From CAYMRL01 sp964473205 (GTDB taxonomy: Bacteria > Deinococcota > Deinococci > Deinococcales > Trueperaceae): a DNA stretch of 22,657 nt. Of the stretch, positions 1 through 6,956 are shown in pieces. The stretch is taken from positions 1 to 22,657 of the forward strand of contig CAYYOK010000045.1 in NCBI GenBank assembly GCA_964473205.1, read 5' to 3'. How positions within the stretch are numbered: position 1 is the stretch's first letter; each line of letters opens with the position of its first letter. Under the pieces are notes generated by a model, which was given only the letters and a program-made list of their open reading frames with translations, was not told the DNA's origin and did not search any database. The position numbers and the translations under genes are program-made.

Positions 1-88
1 CACCCAACCGCATCACAGCACCACGACCAAACTGACGCTCAATCTGAGAGATGGCCGAGTCGATGGCTTGTCTACGTCCCTGATCCAT
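1..88 (-). CDS. recA: RecA recombinase, N-terminal fragment (3' end outside window)
   Basis: Reading the minus strand from an ATG at 88-86 gives 29 codons, including AISQIERQFGRGAVMRLG. This matches the conserved RecA N-terminal helix (E. coli equivalent AALGQIEKQFGKGSIMRLG). RecA is the cytoplasmic ATP-dependent strand-exchange protein for recombinational repair and for integrating transforming DNA. A purine-rich GGGGA lies about 7 bases before the ATG and may serve as ribosome binding site. The rest of the gene lies to the left of the window. By hand count this stretch is about 56% G+C, with many T-ending codons (CGT, GGT, GCT, TTT), unlike the strongly G/C-ending neighbours. The upstream acyl-CoA dehydrogenase ends 158 bases away on the same strand, and a separate recA promoter is visible between them. 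Confidence 0.9.
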   Translation of the reverse strand, partial: MDQGRRQAIDSAISQIERQFGRGAVMRLG

Positions 89-121
89 ACGCGTTCCCCG
101 TGTCCCGGCGTCGCGAACGAT

Positions 122-170
122 GCCTTAGTGGATACCTTAAATACTAAGGCTTCCGGGTCGCGGGGCGCAA
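122..170 (-). promoter_or_regulatory. recA promoter overlapped by an inverted-repeat operator candidate
   Basis: On the minus strand a TTGCGC box (170-165), an 18-base spacer and a TAGTAT box (146-141) resemble a sigma-70-type promoter, leaving about 50 bases of leader before the recA ATG. Overlapping the -10 is an inverted repeat, GCCTTAGT at 122-129 and ACTAAGGC at 143-150, with a further half-site making CCTTA-N5-TAAGG at 135-149. The 30 bases 121-150 are only about 40% G+C. The placement suggests a repressor site for recA. It does not fit the Deinococcus RDRM consensus (TTATG..CATAA) or the Gram-positive SOS box (GAAC..GTTC), so the regulator is unknown. Confidence 0.5.
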
Positions 171-246
171 GGGATGATGGACTAGAGCCGGTCGGCAGTT
201 GCCGAGAAGCGGCGCGAGCCCGGCCAAGGCATCAACCAGAGCGCGC

Positions 247-2040
247 TCAGCTCAGGGGGTAGCCGTCCGCCTGGTAGACGGCCTCGGCGACCTCGCGCCT
301 CAGCGCGATCAGGTCGACGCCGTGATCGGCGAGGTAGGCATCGGTCAGGGCCTTGGAGGCGCGGCCGTTGGGGATGCGCCGCAGGGCCTCGGCCGCCAGC
401 TCGCGCGCCTTGTCGACGGCCGCGAACGCGTAGAGCCGCGCCAAGGCCGCTGCTACCTGCCGATGCTGTCCGCCCGCGGCGCGTTCGGCGCGCAGCAGCC
501 CCGACTCGGCGAGGTAGACGAGGCCGATCATGTCGGCTACTCGCGCCACCAGCTCCTGCTCGCGCGCCAGGGTCTGCATGAAGGCCATCGCCCCCAGCCC
601 GGCCACCTGCAGGGTGGCGAGCTTGAGGTTGGCGAGAGCCACCTCGGCGCTCTCGAGCCCCGCCGCGCCGCCCGCCTCGCCGACGGGTCGGCCCTGCATG
701 GCGGTCTGGGCGGGCCCCAAGAGATCGACCTGGCCGCGCATGGCGCGCTTCATGAGCTGGTCGACGGTGAGGGCCCGGTTGATCTCGTTGGTACCCTCGA
801 AGATGCGGTTGATGCGGCTGTTGCGGTAGGCGAGCTCGATCGGGTAGTCGGCCGAGAAGCCGTAGCCGCCGTAGATCTGCAGGGCCTCGTCGACGACGCG
901 GTCGAGGATCTCGGAACCGAACACCTTGATGAACGAGTACTCCACCGAGTACTCGTTGATCGCCTGCATGCGCTCGGCCTGCGAGACCCGTCCGTGGCCA
1001 ACCGCGTCCATCGCGCCGGCCAGCCGGTAGATGGCGCTCTCCAGCGCGTAGGTCTCGGCCGCCATCCAGCCGACCTTCTCCTTGATGAGCCCGAACTCGG
1101 CGATCGGCGAGCCGAACTGCCTGCGCTCCCTCGCGTAGCCCTGCGCCAGGCCGATCAGGTCCTTGCAGCCGCCGACGGCCCCCGCTGCCAGCTTGAAGCG
1201 ACCGATGTTGAGGATGCCGAACGCGATGTGGTGGCCCTTGCCGACCTCGCCCAACAGGTTGCCGGCCGGCACCCGCGCGTCCTCGAGGATCACCATGCGC
1301 GTCGACGAGCCCTTGATGCCCATCTTCTTCTCTTCGGCGCCGAGGCTCAGCCCCGGCGTGCCCGCCTCGACCAGGAACGCCGAGAACTTGTCGCCGTCGA
1401 CCTGCGCGAACACGGTGAACAGGTCGGCGAAGCCGGCGTTGGAGATCCACATCTTGGTGCCGTTCAGCACCCACTCGTCGCCGTCGAGAACGGCGCGCGC
1501 CTTGGCCGCCAGAGAGTCGGAGCCCGAGCCAGGCTCGGTCAGGCAGTAGGCAGCGACCCACTCGCCGCTGACGAGCTTGGGCAGGTAGCGCGCCTGCTGC
1601 TCCGCCGTGCCGAAGTAGACCAGCGGCAGCGTACCGATGCCGGAGTGCGCGTTGAAGGTGACGTTGAAGGAGCCCGAGGCCGCGATCTTCTCGGTGACCA
1701 CTGCGGCCGCCGCCTTGCCGAGCCCCAGCCCGCCGTGCTCCTCGTCGACCTCGACGCCCAGGAGCCCGAGCTCGCCCGCCTTGGCCATCAGGTCGCGCGA
1801 GAGCTGGTAGTCGAGGCTCTCGAGCCGCTCGAAGACCGGACCTACCTCGCGCTCGACGAACTGCGACGCCGTGGAGCCGAAGAGCCTCAGCTCGCTGTCG
1901 AAGCCCTCCGGCGTGAGCACCTCGTCGGCGTTCTGCCGTTTGGTGAGGAAGGCTCCCCCGACAGGGGCGGTCACCGTCTGGCCCGAATGCGCGGCCTGCC
2001 CGCCGGCGCCGCGCTGCTCGCCCGTGCTTGTGTCAGTCAT
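247..2040 (-). CDS. Acyl-CoA dehydrogenase (long form, about 597 aa)
   Basis: FAD-dependent enzyme that oxidises fatty acyl-CoA to trans-2-enoyl-CoA, the first step of beta-oxidation, in the cytoplasm. The N-terminal helical domain (about residues 40-160) is followed by the flavin-site signature YCLTEPGSGSDS (165-176) and MWISNAGF (197-204). The C-terminal helical domain contains YGGYGFSADYPIE and RIFEGTNEI, whose Glu415 is the expected catalytic base. About 170 further residues follow, as in the roughly 600-aa FadE/VLCAD-like enzymes of Bacillus and Thermus rather than the 380-aa short forms. The ATG at 2040 is chosen because AGGAG lies 5 bases before it. In-frame sequence upstream runs into the methyltransferase gene. 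The gene lies 50 bases downstream of the methyltransferase on the same strand. Chain-length specificity cannot be read from the sequence. Confidence 0.93.
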   Translation of the reverse strand: MTDTSTGEQRGAGGQAAHSGQTVTAPVGGAFLTKRQNADEVLTPEGFDSELRLFGSTASQFVEREVGPVFERLESLDYQLSRDLMAKAGELGLLGVEVDEEHGGLGLGKAAAAVVTEKIAASGSFNVTFNAHSGIGTLPLVYFGTAEQQARYLPKLVSGEWVAAYCLTEPGSGSDSLAAKARAVLDGDEWVLNGTKMWISNAGFADLFTVFAQVDGDKFSAFLVEAGTPGLSLGAEEKKMGIKGSSTRMVILEDARVPAGNLLGEVGKGHHIAFGILNIGRFKLAAGAVGGCKDLIGLAQGYARERRQFGSPIAEFGLIKEKVGWMAAETYALESAIYRLAGAMDAVGHGRVSQAERMQAINEYSVEYSFIKVFGSEILDRVVDEALQIYGGYGFSADYPIELAYRNSRINRIFEGTNEINRALTVDQLMKRAMRGQVDLLGPAQTAMQGRPVGEAGGAAGLESAEVALANLKLATLQVAGLGAMAFMQTLAREQELVARVADMIGLVYLAESGLLRAERAAGGQHRQVAAALARLYAFAAVDKARELAAEALRRIPNGRASKALTDAYLADHGVDLIALRREVAEAVYQADGYPLS

Positions 2041-2043
2041 GGC

Positions 2044-2064
2044 TTCTCCTGTCGCTCGATGATA
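2044..2064 (-). promoter_or_regulatory. Shine-Dalgarno and possible -10 for the acyl-CoA dehydrogenase
   Basis: AGGAGAA (2050-2044) is one of the clearest ribosome binding sites in the window and fixes the start at 2040. TATCAT (2064-2059) just upstream resembles a -10 hexamer. No good -35 is visible. The -10 call is tentative because the predicted leader would be very short. Confidence 0.4.
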
Positions 2065-2090
2065 GCGCGGCGGCCGAAGGTCGCAGGCGG

Positions 2091-2843
2091 CTACGCCGGC
2101 TTGCGCGCGAACACGCGCAGCCTGACGTAATCGGCGGTCCAGACCCCGTCCTGCAGGAGCGTCGGGGCCGTGGCCGCCTCGACCTCGGCGACGACGGCGT
2201 CGCGCTCCTGCTCGGTCAAGCCGGACAGGAACGAGCCGGCGAACGCCACCAGCCAGCCCGACACGCCGGTCGGCAGCGGCGTCGGCCTGGCGAACGCCTC
2301 CGCGCCGGCCACCTCGAAGCCGGCCGCCGTCAGGACCGCGGCGTACTCGGCGGCGGTCGGGAAGTACCACGGATCGTGGCGCGCCGGGTCCAAGGCGCGC
2401 CGCAGCAGAGCCGCGTGAAGCGCCGCCTGCAGCGTCTGTACGTTGCCGGCCGCACCCAGCTCCGCCACCAGCCGCCCGCCCGGCACCAGGGCGCGGTACA
2501 TCGAGCGCGCCGCGCCGGCCGCGTCCTTGACCCAGTGCAGCACGGCGTTGCTGAACACCGCGTCGAACTCGCCGTCGAAAGGCAGCTCCTCCGCGCGCGC
2601 CAGGCGCGCGTCGACGCCTGCGGCAAGCGCGGCGGCGACCTGTTCCGGGCTGCCGTCGACGCCTACGACGCTCGCGCCCCGCGCCTGCAGCTCGAGGCTC
2701 AGGACGCCGTCGCCACAGCCGAGGTCGAGGACGCGCTCGCCCGGCGCGGGCGCCAGCAGGTCGACGAGGGGCACGCCCAGCTCCGCGACGAAGCGCGCGT
2801 TGCGAGCGTACTCGTTAGGGTCCCACCGCTGCGAGAGGCTCAT
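2091..2843 (-). CDS. Class I SAM-dependent methyltransferase
   Basis: Predicted 250-aa soluble methyltransferase with a single Rossmann-type domain. Motif I is VLDLGCGDG (about residues 38-46), the acidic ribose-binding residue lies in VVGVDGS (about 59-65), and FDAVFSNAVLHWVKD is the usual motif IV/post-IV region. Overall it resembles the trans-aconitate methyltransferase-like/Methyltransf_11 group, where the substrate is usually a small molecule. The actual substrate cannot be assigned. The ATG at 2843 is preferred over longer in-frame starts because the protein then begins MSLSQRWDPNEYARN, as in relatives, and a TAGCAT box sits 8 bases upstream. The gene is divergent from the subtilase gene and 50 bases upstream of the acyl-CoA dehydrogenase gene. 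A transcriptional link to the latter is possible. Confidence 0.85.
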   Translation of the reverse strand: MSLSQRWDPNEYARNARFVAELGVPLVDLLAPAPGERVLDLGCGDGVLSLELQARGASVVGVDGSPEQVAAALAAGVDARLARAEELPFDGEFDAVFSNAVLHWVKDAAGAARSMYRALVPGGRLVAELGAAGNVQTLQAALHAALLRRALDPARHDPWYFPTAAEYAAVLTAAGFEVAGAEAFARPTPLPTGVSGWLVAFAGSFLSGLTEQERDAVVAEVEAATAPTLLQDGVWTADYVRLRVFARKPA

Positions 2844-2851
2844 GGAGGTCA

Positions 2852-2857
2852 ATGCTA
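2852..2857 (-). promoter_or_regulatory. Leaderless-type -10 for the methyltransferase
   Basis: TAGCAT on the minus strand ends 8 bases before the ATG at 2843. No Shine-Dalgarno sequence is present, so transcription probably begins at or near the start codon. No convincing -35 is seen. Confidence 0.45.
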
Positions 2858-2898
2858 CCCGGTCGGCAACGCGCACAGCGCCCCTGCGCAAGCCGGGT

Positions 2899-2904
2899 TA
2901 GAGT
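2899..2904 (+). promoter_or_regulatory. Leaderless-type -10 for the subtilase lipoprotein
   Basis: TAGAGT is followed by 7 bases and then an in-frame GTG at 2912. This supports the GTG as start and a leaderless mRNA. It lies back to back with the methyltransferase promoter, 41 bases apart. No -35 match is seen. Confidence 0.45.
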
Positions 2905-2911
2905 TCCGCTA

Positions 2912-4498
2912 GTGAGCCGCACGCAGCGCCCGGGCACTCGTCCAGCACGCCGATACCGCCGTCTCGAGCCCGCCAACGGCGGCGAGCGCGGCGCGGGCAA
3001 GCGGCGCGCTCGCAGCGCGGTCACCGGGCTCGTCATCCTCGCAGCGGCCCTGCTGCTCGGCGCCTGCCAGAGGCTCGGCGAAGCGCCGCGCGAGGCGTGG
3101 GACTCCCCTTACCTACAATGCTCCGGCGCGAGCACGGCGTCCGCCTCGCTCGCGCGCGGCGCCGCGGTCGCGCGCCTCGCGATCCCTCACGACACGGCCG
3201 TACCGGTTCCCGGTGAGCTGCTCGTCGCCTACCGCGCCCCGGACAACGCGTTCCTCGAGGCCTACGGGCGCGGCGTTGCCGGCCCGCTCGAAGCCGGCGG
3301 CGATCTCTACACTCAAGCCTTTGAGGCCAACGCCGCCGAGGTCAGGACCGCGCACGGTCTGGTCAGGCTCGGCTCAGGCTCCCTCGCCGAGCTCGCTGGC
3401 CTGCCCGAGCTCGTCGGCGCCGCCGACGCCGCTAGCGCGCTCGCGAGCTTGCGGTCCGATCCGCGCGTGCTCTACGCCCACCGCAACTACTACCTCGAGA
3501 CCCTTCACGTGCCCGGCGACGCGCTCTACTCCCAGCAGTGGAACCTGAGCGGCTTCGGGATGCCGCAAGCCTGGGACGCCTACCTGGCCGGCTCCAAGCC
3601 GCGTGGAGCCGTCGTGGCCATCATCGACACGGGCGTCGATCCGCATCATCCCGATCTGGCCGGCAAGCTGCTGCCGGGATGGGACTTCAACGGCGGCGAC
3701 GCCGACACCTCGCCCGGGACGAGCGGAGCCGCGGCGCACGGCACGCACGTGGCCGGTATCGCTGCCGCCACCAGCGACGAGGTAGGTGTCGCAGGCGTCG
3801 CGTTCGTGCCGGAGGTGAGGATCCTGCCGGTGAAGGTCTTCAACGATGCCGGTGTGGGCGGCACGATGGCCGACCTCATCCAGGCGATCAAGTGGGCCGC
3901 GGGCCTGCAGGTGGGTGGAGCGCCGCGCAACGCCCATCCGGCGCAGGTGATCAACCTCAGCATCGGCGTCGCCGGTGTCTTCCCGGCGCTCGACGCGGCC
4001 GTCAGGGCCGCCTGGCAGGCCGGCTCGGTCGTGGTCGCGGCCGCGGGCAACCGCCGCGCCGGGATCCCTGACCGCGGGGTCCTGAGCCCGGCCAACGCGC
4101 CGTGCGCCATCGCGGTCGGGTCCGTCGACGGCAACAGGCAGCTCTCCTCGTTCAGCAACACCGGCCCCGAGGTCGAGCTCGTCGCGCCTGGCGGTTCGGG
4201 CTTCGGCTTCGGCGGCTGCAGCGGCATCATCAGCACGATCCCCGGCGGGGTGTACGGCTGCATGAGCGGCACCTCGATGGCCACGCCGTTCGTGGCCGGC
4301 GTCGCAGCGCTAATCGTCTCGCAGGGCGACCTGAGCTCGCCCGACGACATCCGGCAGCGCCTGGGGGTCAGCGCGAGCGCCGTCGACCGTTACGCGCCCG
4401 ACACCGCCGGCCACGGCCTGCTGTGCGCCGACGCCGCGCTCGGGGCGGCGACCAGTTGCGGTCAGATCGTCCTCGGCCCGTTGGCCGCCCGCCCCTGA
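2912..4498 (+). CDS. Subtilisin-family (S8) serine protease, predicted lipoprotein
   Basis: Predicted 528-aa exported subtilase. A basic N-region of about 36 residues precedes a hydrophobic segment ending in the lipobox LLLGAC (lipidated Cys52), so the enzyme is probably anchored on the outer face of the cytoplasmic membrane. Residues about 100-200 resemble an inhibitor-type propeptide. The catalytic triad is clear: Asp239 in VVAIIDTGVD, His276 in HGTHVAG and Ser455 in GTSMATP, with the oxyanion Asn380 in AAAGN. Several cysteines (398, 436, 450, 505, 516) could form disulfides in the exported domain. The GTG start is chosen from the TAGAGT box 7 bases upstream and because no later in-frame start precedes the signal. 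The N-region is long for a lipoprotein. The gene is convergent with the rhomboid gene, 24 bases apart. The function is protein degradation or processing in the envelope; the substrate is unknown. Confidence 0.92.
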   Translation: MSRTQRPGTRPARRYRRLEPANGGERGAGKRRARSAVTGLVILAAALLLGACQRLGEAPREAWDSPYLQCSGASTASASLARGAAVARLAIPHDTAVPVPGELLVAYRAPDNAFLEAYGRGVAGPLEAGGDLYTQAFEANAAEVRTAHGLVRLGSGSLAELAGLPELVGAADAASALASLRSDPRVLYAHRNYYLETLHVPGDALYSQQWNLSGFGMPQAWDAYLAGSKPRGAVVAIIDTGVDPHHPDLAGKLLPGWDFNGGDADTSPGTSGAAAHGTHVAGIAAATSDEVGVAGVAFVPEVRILPVKVFNDAGVGGTMADLIQAIKWAAGLQVGGAPRNAHPAQVINLSIGVAGVFPALDAAVRAAWQAGSVVVAAAGNRRAGIPDRGVLSPANAPCAIAVGSVDGNRQLSSFSNTGPEVELVAPGGSGFGFGGCSGIISTIPGGVYGCMSGTSMATPFVAGVAALIVSQGDLSSPDDIRQRLGVSASAVDRYAPDTAGHGLLCADAALGAATSCGQIVLGPLAARP

Positions 4499-4522
4499 CC
4501 CGACGGCAGCCTCGGACCGCCG

Positions 4523-6130
4523 CTACAGCAGGGGCAGCACCGTCGCCAAGCCGGTGCCGACGGCCGCAGCCAAGGCGACCGCGCAGGCAGCGCCGACCAG
4601 CCTGCTGAGCGCGGGCGACTGCGGCAGGGCCGCGCGAAGGTAGGCGTAGGCGAAGCCGCCGATGACGCCCCCGACGTGACCCCACAGCGAGATGCCGGGT
4701 ACCGCCAGCGAGAACAGCACCATGAACGCCATCCACTGGGTCAGGCTGCGCAGGAGCGACCTGTCGGCGGCGTCGCGGCGCGCCAGCGCGTCGGCCAGCA
4801 GCGCTCCGGCGACGCCGAGCACGCCGCCGGAGGCTCCGACCAGGGCGAGAGGCTGCCCGGCCTGAACCACGCCCGTCAGCAGAGCACCGGCAGCGGTGCC
4901 GACCGTGAACGCCGCCAGCAGCTCTCCCCAGCCGCGCCGCCGCTCGTAGAGCCGGCCGATGTCGTAGAGCACCCACAGGTTGAACGCGATGTGGACCAGG
5001 TTGCCGTGGACGAACGCGTAGCTGAGCGTCCGCCACCAGGCGCCGCCGCCCGGCACCCCCGGCAGGCCCTGCAGGTAGGCGGCCAGGAGGGTGCTGGCGT
5101 CGTAGACCTGGCCCAGCACCCGCACCAGGCCGATCGTCCTATCGGCGACGACCTGCCCCAGGTACGCCAGCGCCAGCGTGCCCGCCAGGGCCAGCGTCCC
5201 GACAGGCACGAAGCGCGCGCCCGCCGCGGCAGCGTCCGTAGGGGAAGGCGCCGCGCCCAGGTTAGCGAGGTCGAGCGCCAGTCGCTCCCTGACGGCCCCC
5301 TTGGCCGTCGAGTGCGCCTCCTGGTAGGCGCGAACCGCGACGTCCACCTGCCCGCGCCTCTCGGCCGCGCGCCCCAGGACCTGGAACAACACCCACGGCC
5401 TTGCACCTGCCAGCGGTTGCGACAGCAGCTCCCGCACCTTGGCGACCTCGCCCTGCTCGGCCGCCAGCCGCGCCTCGGAGACGACCAGCAGGCGGTAGAC
5501 GACGGGGTTCGCCTGGCTGGCGTCGAACAGCGCGCGCAGCTTGCTGACCTCGGCCTCGGCCTCCTGCCAGCGCCCCAGCTCGAGCAGCGCCTCGACCTTC
5601 GCGGCCACGGGCAAGGCCGCCGCCGCAGGGGGAGCGTTCCTGTCGCTCAGGCTGTTGCTGGCGAGCACGGCCTCGCGCACCGCGTCCTGCCACTCGCCGT
5701 TGAGCAGGTGCGCGTGGCTCGCCAGCAACGGGTCGCGCGCCGGAGCCAACGCCAGCGCCGCCTCGGCGTCGCCCTCGTTGAGCGCCGCCTGCGACAGCCA
5801 GCGGCCCAACGCGCCTCTGCCGCTGGTCGTATGAGCCAGCACCCGCTCCGCCAGCAGCTTCGCGGCGCGCCAGCGGCCAGCGCGCACCAGCGCCAGGGCG
5901 GCCAAAGGACCGAGGATCACGATGCTGGCGAGAACCGCGGCGGCGCCCTGCAGCCAACCGGGGCCGTCGAGGTAGCCGAGACCGAGCGCCGCAGCGTAAG
6001 CGCTCAGCGCCGTGGCCACCAGCGTGGTGAGCGGTACCTCGCTGAGGGGCGGGGCTAGCTTCAGCGCCAGTCGGGTGCCGGCCAAGCCCGCCACGGACAG
6101 CACGACGAGGTACAGGGTCAGGCCTGACAT
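4523..6130 (-). CDS. Rhomboid-family intramembrane serine protease with internal helical-repeat region
   Basis: Predicted 535-aa membrane protein. Two or three hydrophobic helices lie at about residues 5-85. They are followed by a soluble Ala/Leu-rich helical region (about 85-295) with TPR-like pairs such as LLELGRWQEAEAEV and AAERRGQVDVAVRAYQEA. The rhomboid domain spans about 310-535. It shows the conserved HGNLVHIAFN (His375, His380, Asn384), catalytic Ser434 in VGASGG and catalytic His485 in WGHVGG. Rhomboids cut substrate helices within the membrane. The order TM, repeats, rhomboid is unusual compared with bacterial forms carrying C-terminal TPRs. TAGCAT lies 6 bases before the ATG and no Shine-Dalgarno is present. 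The gene is divergent from plsY. The substrate is unknown. Confidence 0.88.
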   Translation of the reverse strand: MSGLTLYLVVLSVAGLAGTRLALKLAPPLSEVPLTTLVATALSAYAAALGLGYLDGPGWLQGAAAVLASIVILGPLAALALVRAGRWRAAKLLAERVLAHTTSGRGALGRWLSQAALNEGDAEAALALAPARDPLLASHAHLLNGEWQDAVREAVLASNSLSDRNAPPAAAALPVAAKVEALLELGRWQEAEAEVSKLRALFDASQANPVVYRLLVVSEARLAAEQGEVAKVRELLSQPLAGARPWVLFQVLGRAAERRGQVDVAVRAYQEAHSTAKGAVRERLALDLANLGAAPSPTDAAAAGARFVPVGTLALAGTLALAYLGQVVADRTIGLVRVLGQVYDASTLLAAYLQGLPGVPGGGAWWRTLSYAFVHGNLVHIAFNLWVLYDIGRLYERRRGWGELLAAFTVGTAAGALLTGVVQAGQPLALVGASGGVLGVAGALLADALARRDAADRSLLRSLTQWMAFMVLFSLAVPGISLWGHVGGVIGGFAYAYLRAALPQSPALSRLVGAACAVALAAAVGTGLATVLPLL

Positions 6131-6136
6131 CGCCAG

Positions 6137-6142
6137 ATGCTA
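6137..6142 (-). promoter_or_regulatory. Leaderless-type -10 for the rhomboid gene
   Basis: TAGCAT on the minus strand, 6 bases before the ATG at 6130, with no ribosome binding site. It lies in the 184-base divergent region shared with plsY, in which no other gene is seen. Confidence 0.45.
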
Positions 6143-6268
6143 ACCGCTCGCCCAGCTCGCGCGGCGCCGACGCGCCACCTACCGGCACGCGCACGACCCG
6201 ACCCGCACTCCTTGGCGTACGTCCACGAGCCGCGCCCCGGCGGCTAAGCCACCGCTCAGACTTGCCGG

Positions 6269-6309
6269 TACAATCGAGGACGGCCGCGACCGTCGGACCG
6301 GCCTGGAGG
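6269..6309 (+). promoter_or_regulatory. plsY -10 (TACAAT) and Shine-Dalgarno (GGAGG)
   Basis: TACAAT at 6269-6274 is a near-consensus -10 without an obvious -35. GGAGG at 6305-6309 lies 5 bases before a TTG codon at 6315 and decides that unusual start. Unlike many neighbours, plsY would therefore have a leader of about 35 bases. Confidence 0.55.
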
Positions 6310-6314
6310 CTGCC

Positions 6315-6932
6315 TTGCTCGACGTCGCCATCTCGGCCGCGACCATAGTCATCGGATACCTGCTCGGCACCATCCCCACGGGCTATCTGGTCGCCAAGGC
6401 GCGCGGCGTCAACATCCAGCAGGCCGGCTCCGGCAACATCGGGGCAACCAACGTCCAGCGCACGCTCGGCTGGGGTCCGGCCATCGTCGTGGCGCTGCTA
6501 GACCCGCTCAAAGGCGCGCTGGCGACGCTGATACCGGTGTTCCTCGGCACCGGCGCCTGGATCGTGGCGGCGACGGGCCTCGCGGCGGTGCTCGGCAACA
6601 ACTTCAACGTGCTGCTGCGCCTTCGCGGCGGCAAGGGCATCGCTACCAGCATCGGCGTCTACCTCGTCGTCGACCCGCTCTCGAGCCTGCTGGCGATAGT
6701 CACCGGGCTGTTCACGATAGGCGCGAGCCGCTACGTCTCGCTGGGCTCGCTCGTCGGCCTGTTCACGCTGCCGCTGTTCGTGCTGGCCGGCGGCAGCTTC
6801 CTCGTTCCCAACCTGCTGCTCGCGATCGCGCTCGCGCTCTTGGCGATCTTGCGCCACCAGGACAACATCAGACGCCTGCTCAAGGGTAGCGAGAGGCGCC
6901 TGGGCGAGCGCCCTCAGGTCAAGGCGCCTTAG
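6315..6932 (+). CDS. plsY: Glycerol-3-phosphate acyltransferase PlsY
   Basis: Integral membrane enzyme that transfers an acyl group from acyl-phosphate (made by PlsX) to glycerol-3-phosphate, giving lysophosphatidic acid, the first committed step of phospholipid synthesis. The 205-aa length is normal for the family. The hallmark motifs are present: GSGNIGATNVQR (38-49), the glycine-rich LRLRGGKGIATSIG (101-114) and the C-terminal RHQDNIRRLLKGSERRLG. Several hydrophobic helices separate them. The TTG start is supported by GGAGG 5 bases upstream. The gene stands alone on the plus strand. It is divergent from the rhomboid gene and ends 6 bases from the convergent transporter gene inside a small tandem repeat. 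Confidence 0.95.
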   Translation: MLDVAISAATIVIGYLLGTIPTGYLVAKARGVNIQQAGSGNIGATNVQRTLGWGPAIVVALLDPLKGALATLIPVFLGTGAWIVAATGLAAVLGNNFNVLLRLRGGKGIATSIGVYLVVDPLSSLLAIVTGLFTIGASRYVSLGSLVGLFTLPLFVLAGGSFLVPNLLLAIALALLAILRHQDNIRRLLKGSERRLGERPQVKAP

Positions 6933-6956
6933 CGCGCCTTAGCGCGCCTTGGCGCC
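6921..6956. repeat. 10-base tandem repeat across the plsY/EamA convergent stops
   Basis: Successive 10-base units AAGGCGCCTT, AGCGCGCCTT and AGCGCGCCTT, then GGCGCC. The first unit is a perfect palindrome, and GGCGCC at 6923-6928 and 6951-6956 can pair. The stop codons of both convergent genes lie inside. A hairpin could act as a bidirectional terminator, but there is no T-tract on either strand, so this role is conjecture. Confidence 0.5.

Noticed and set aside
122..150. The recA inverted repeat as a phage attachment site or transposon end
   Set aside because: No integrase, transposase or second copy in the window; its position on the recA -10 fits an operator better.
192..205. TCGGC/GCCGA hairpin after the acyl-CoA dehydrogenase
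   Set aside because: Short stem without a T-rich tail; chance occurrence in GC-rich sequence.
199..2130. Long plus-strand open frame opposite the acyl-CoA dehydrogenase
   Set aside because: Compositionally biased mirror of a gene with clear catalytic motifs; no family resemblance.
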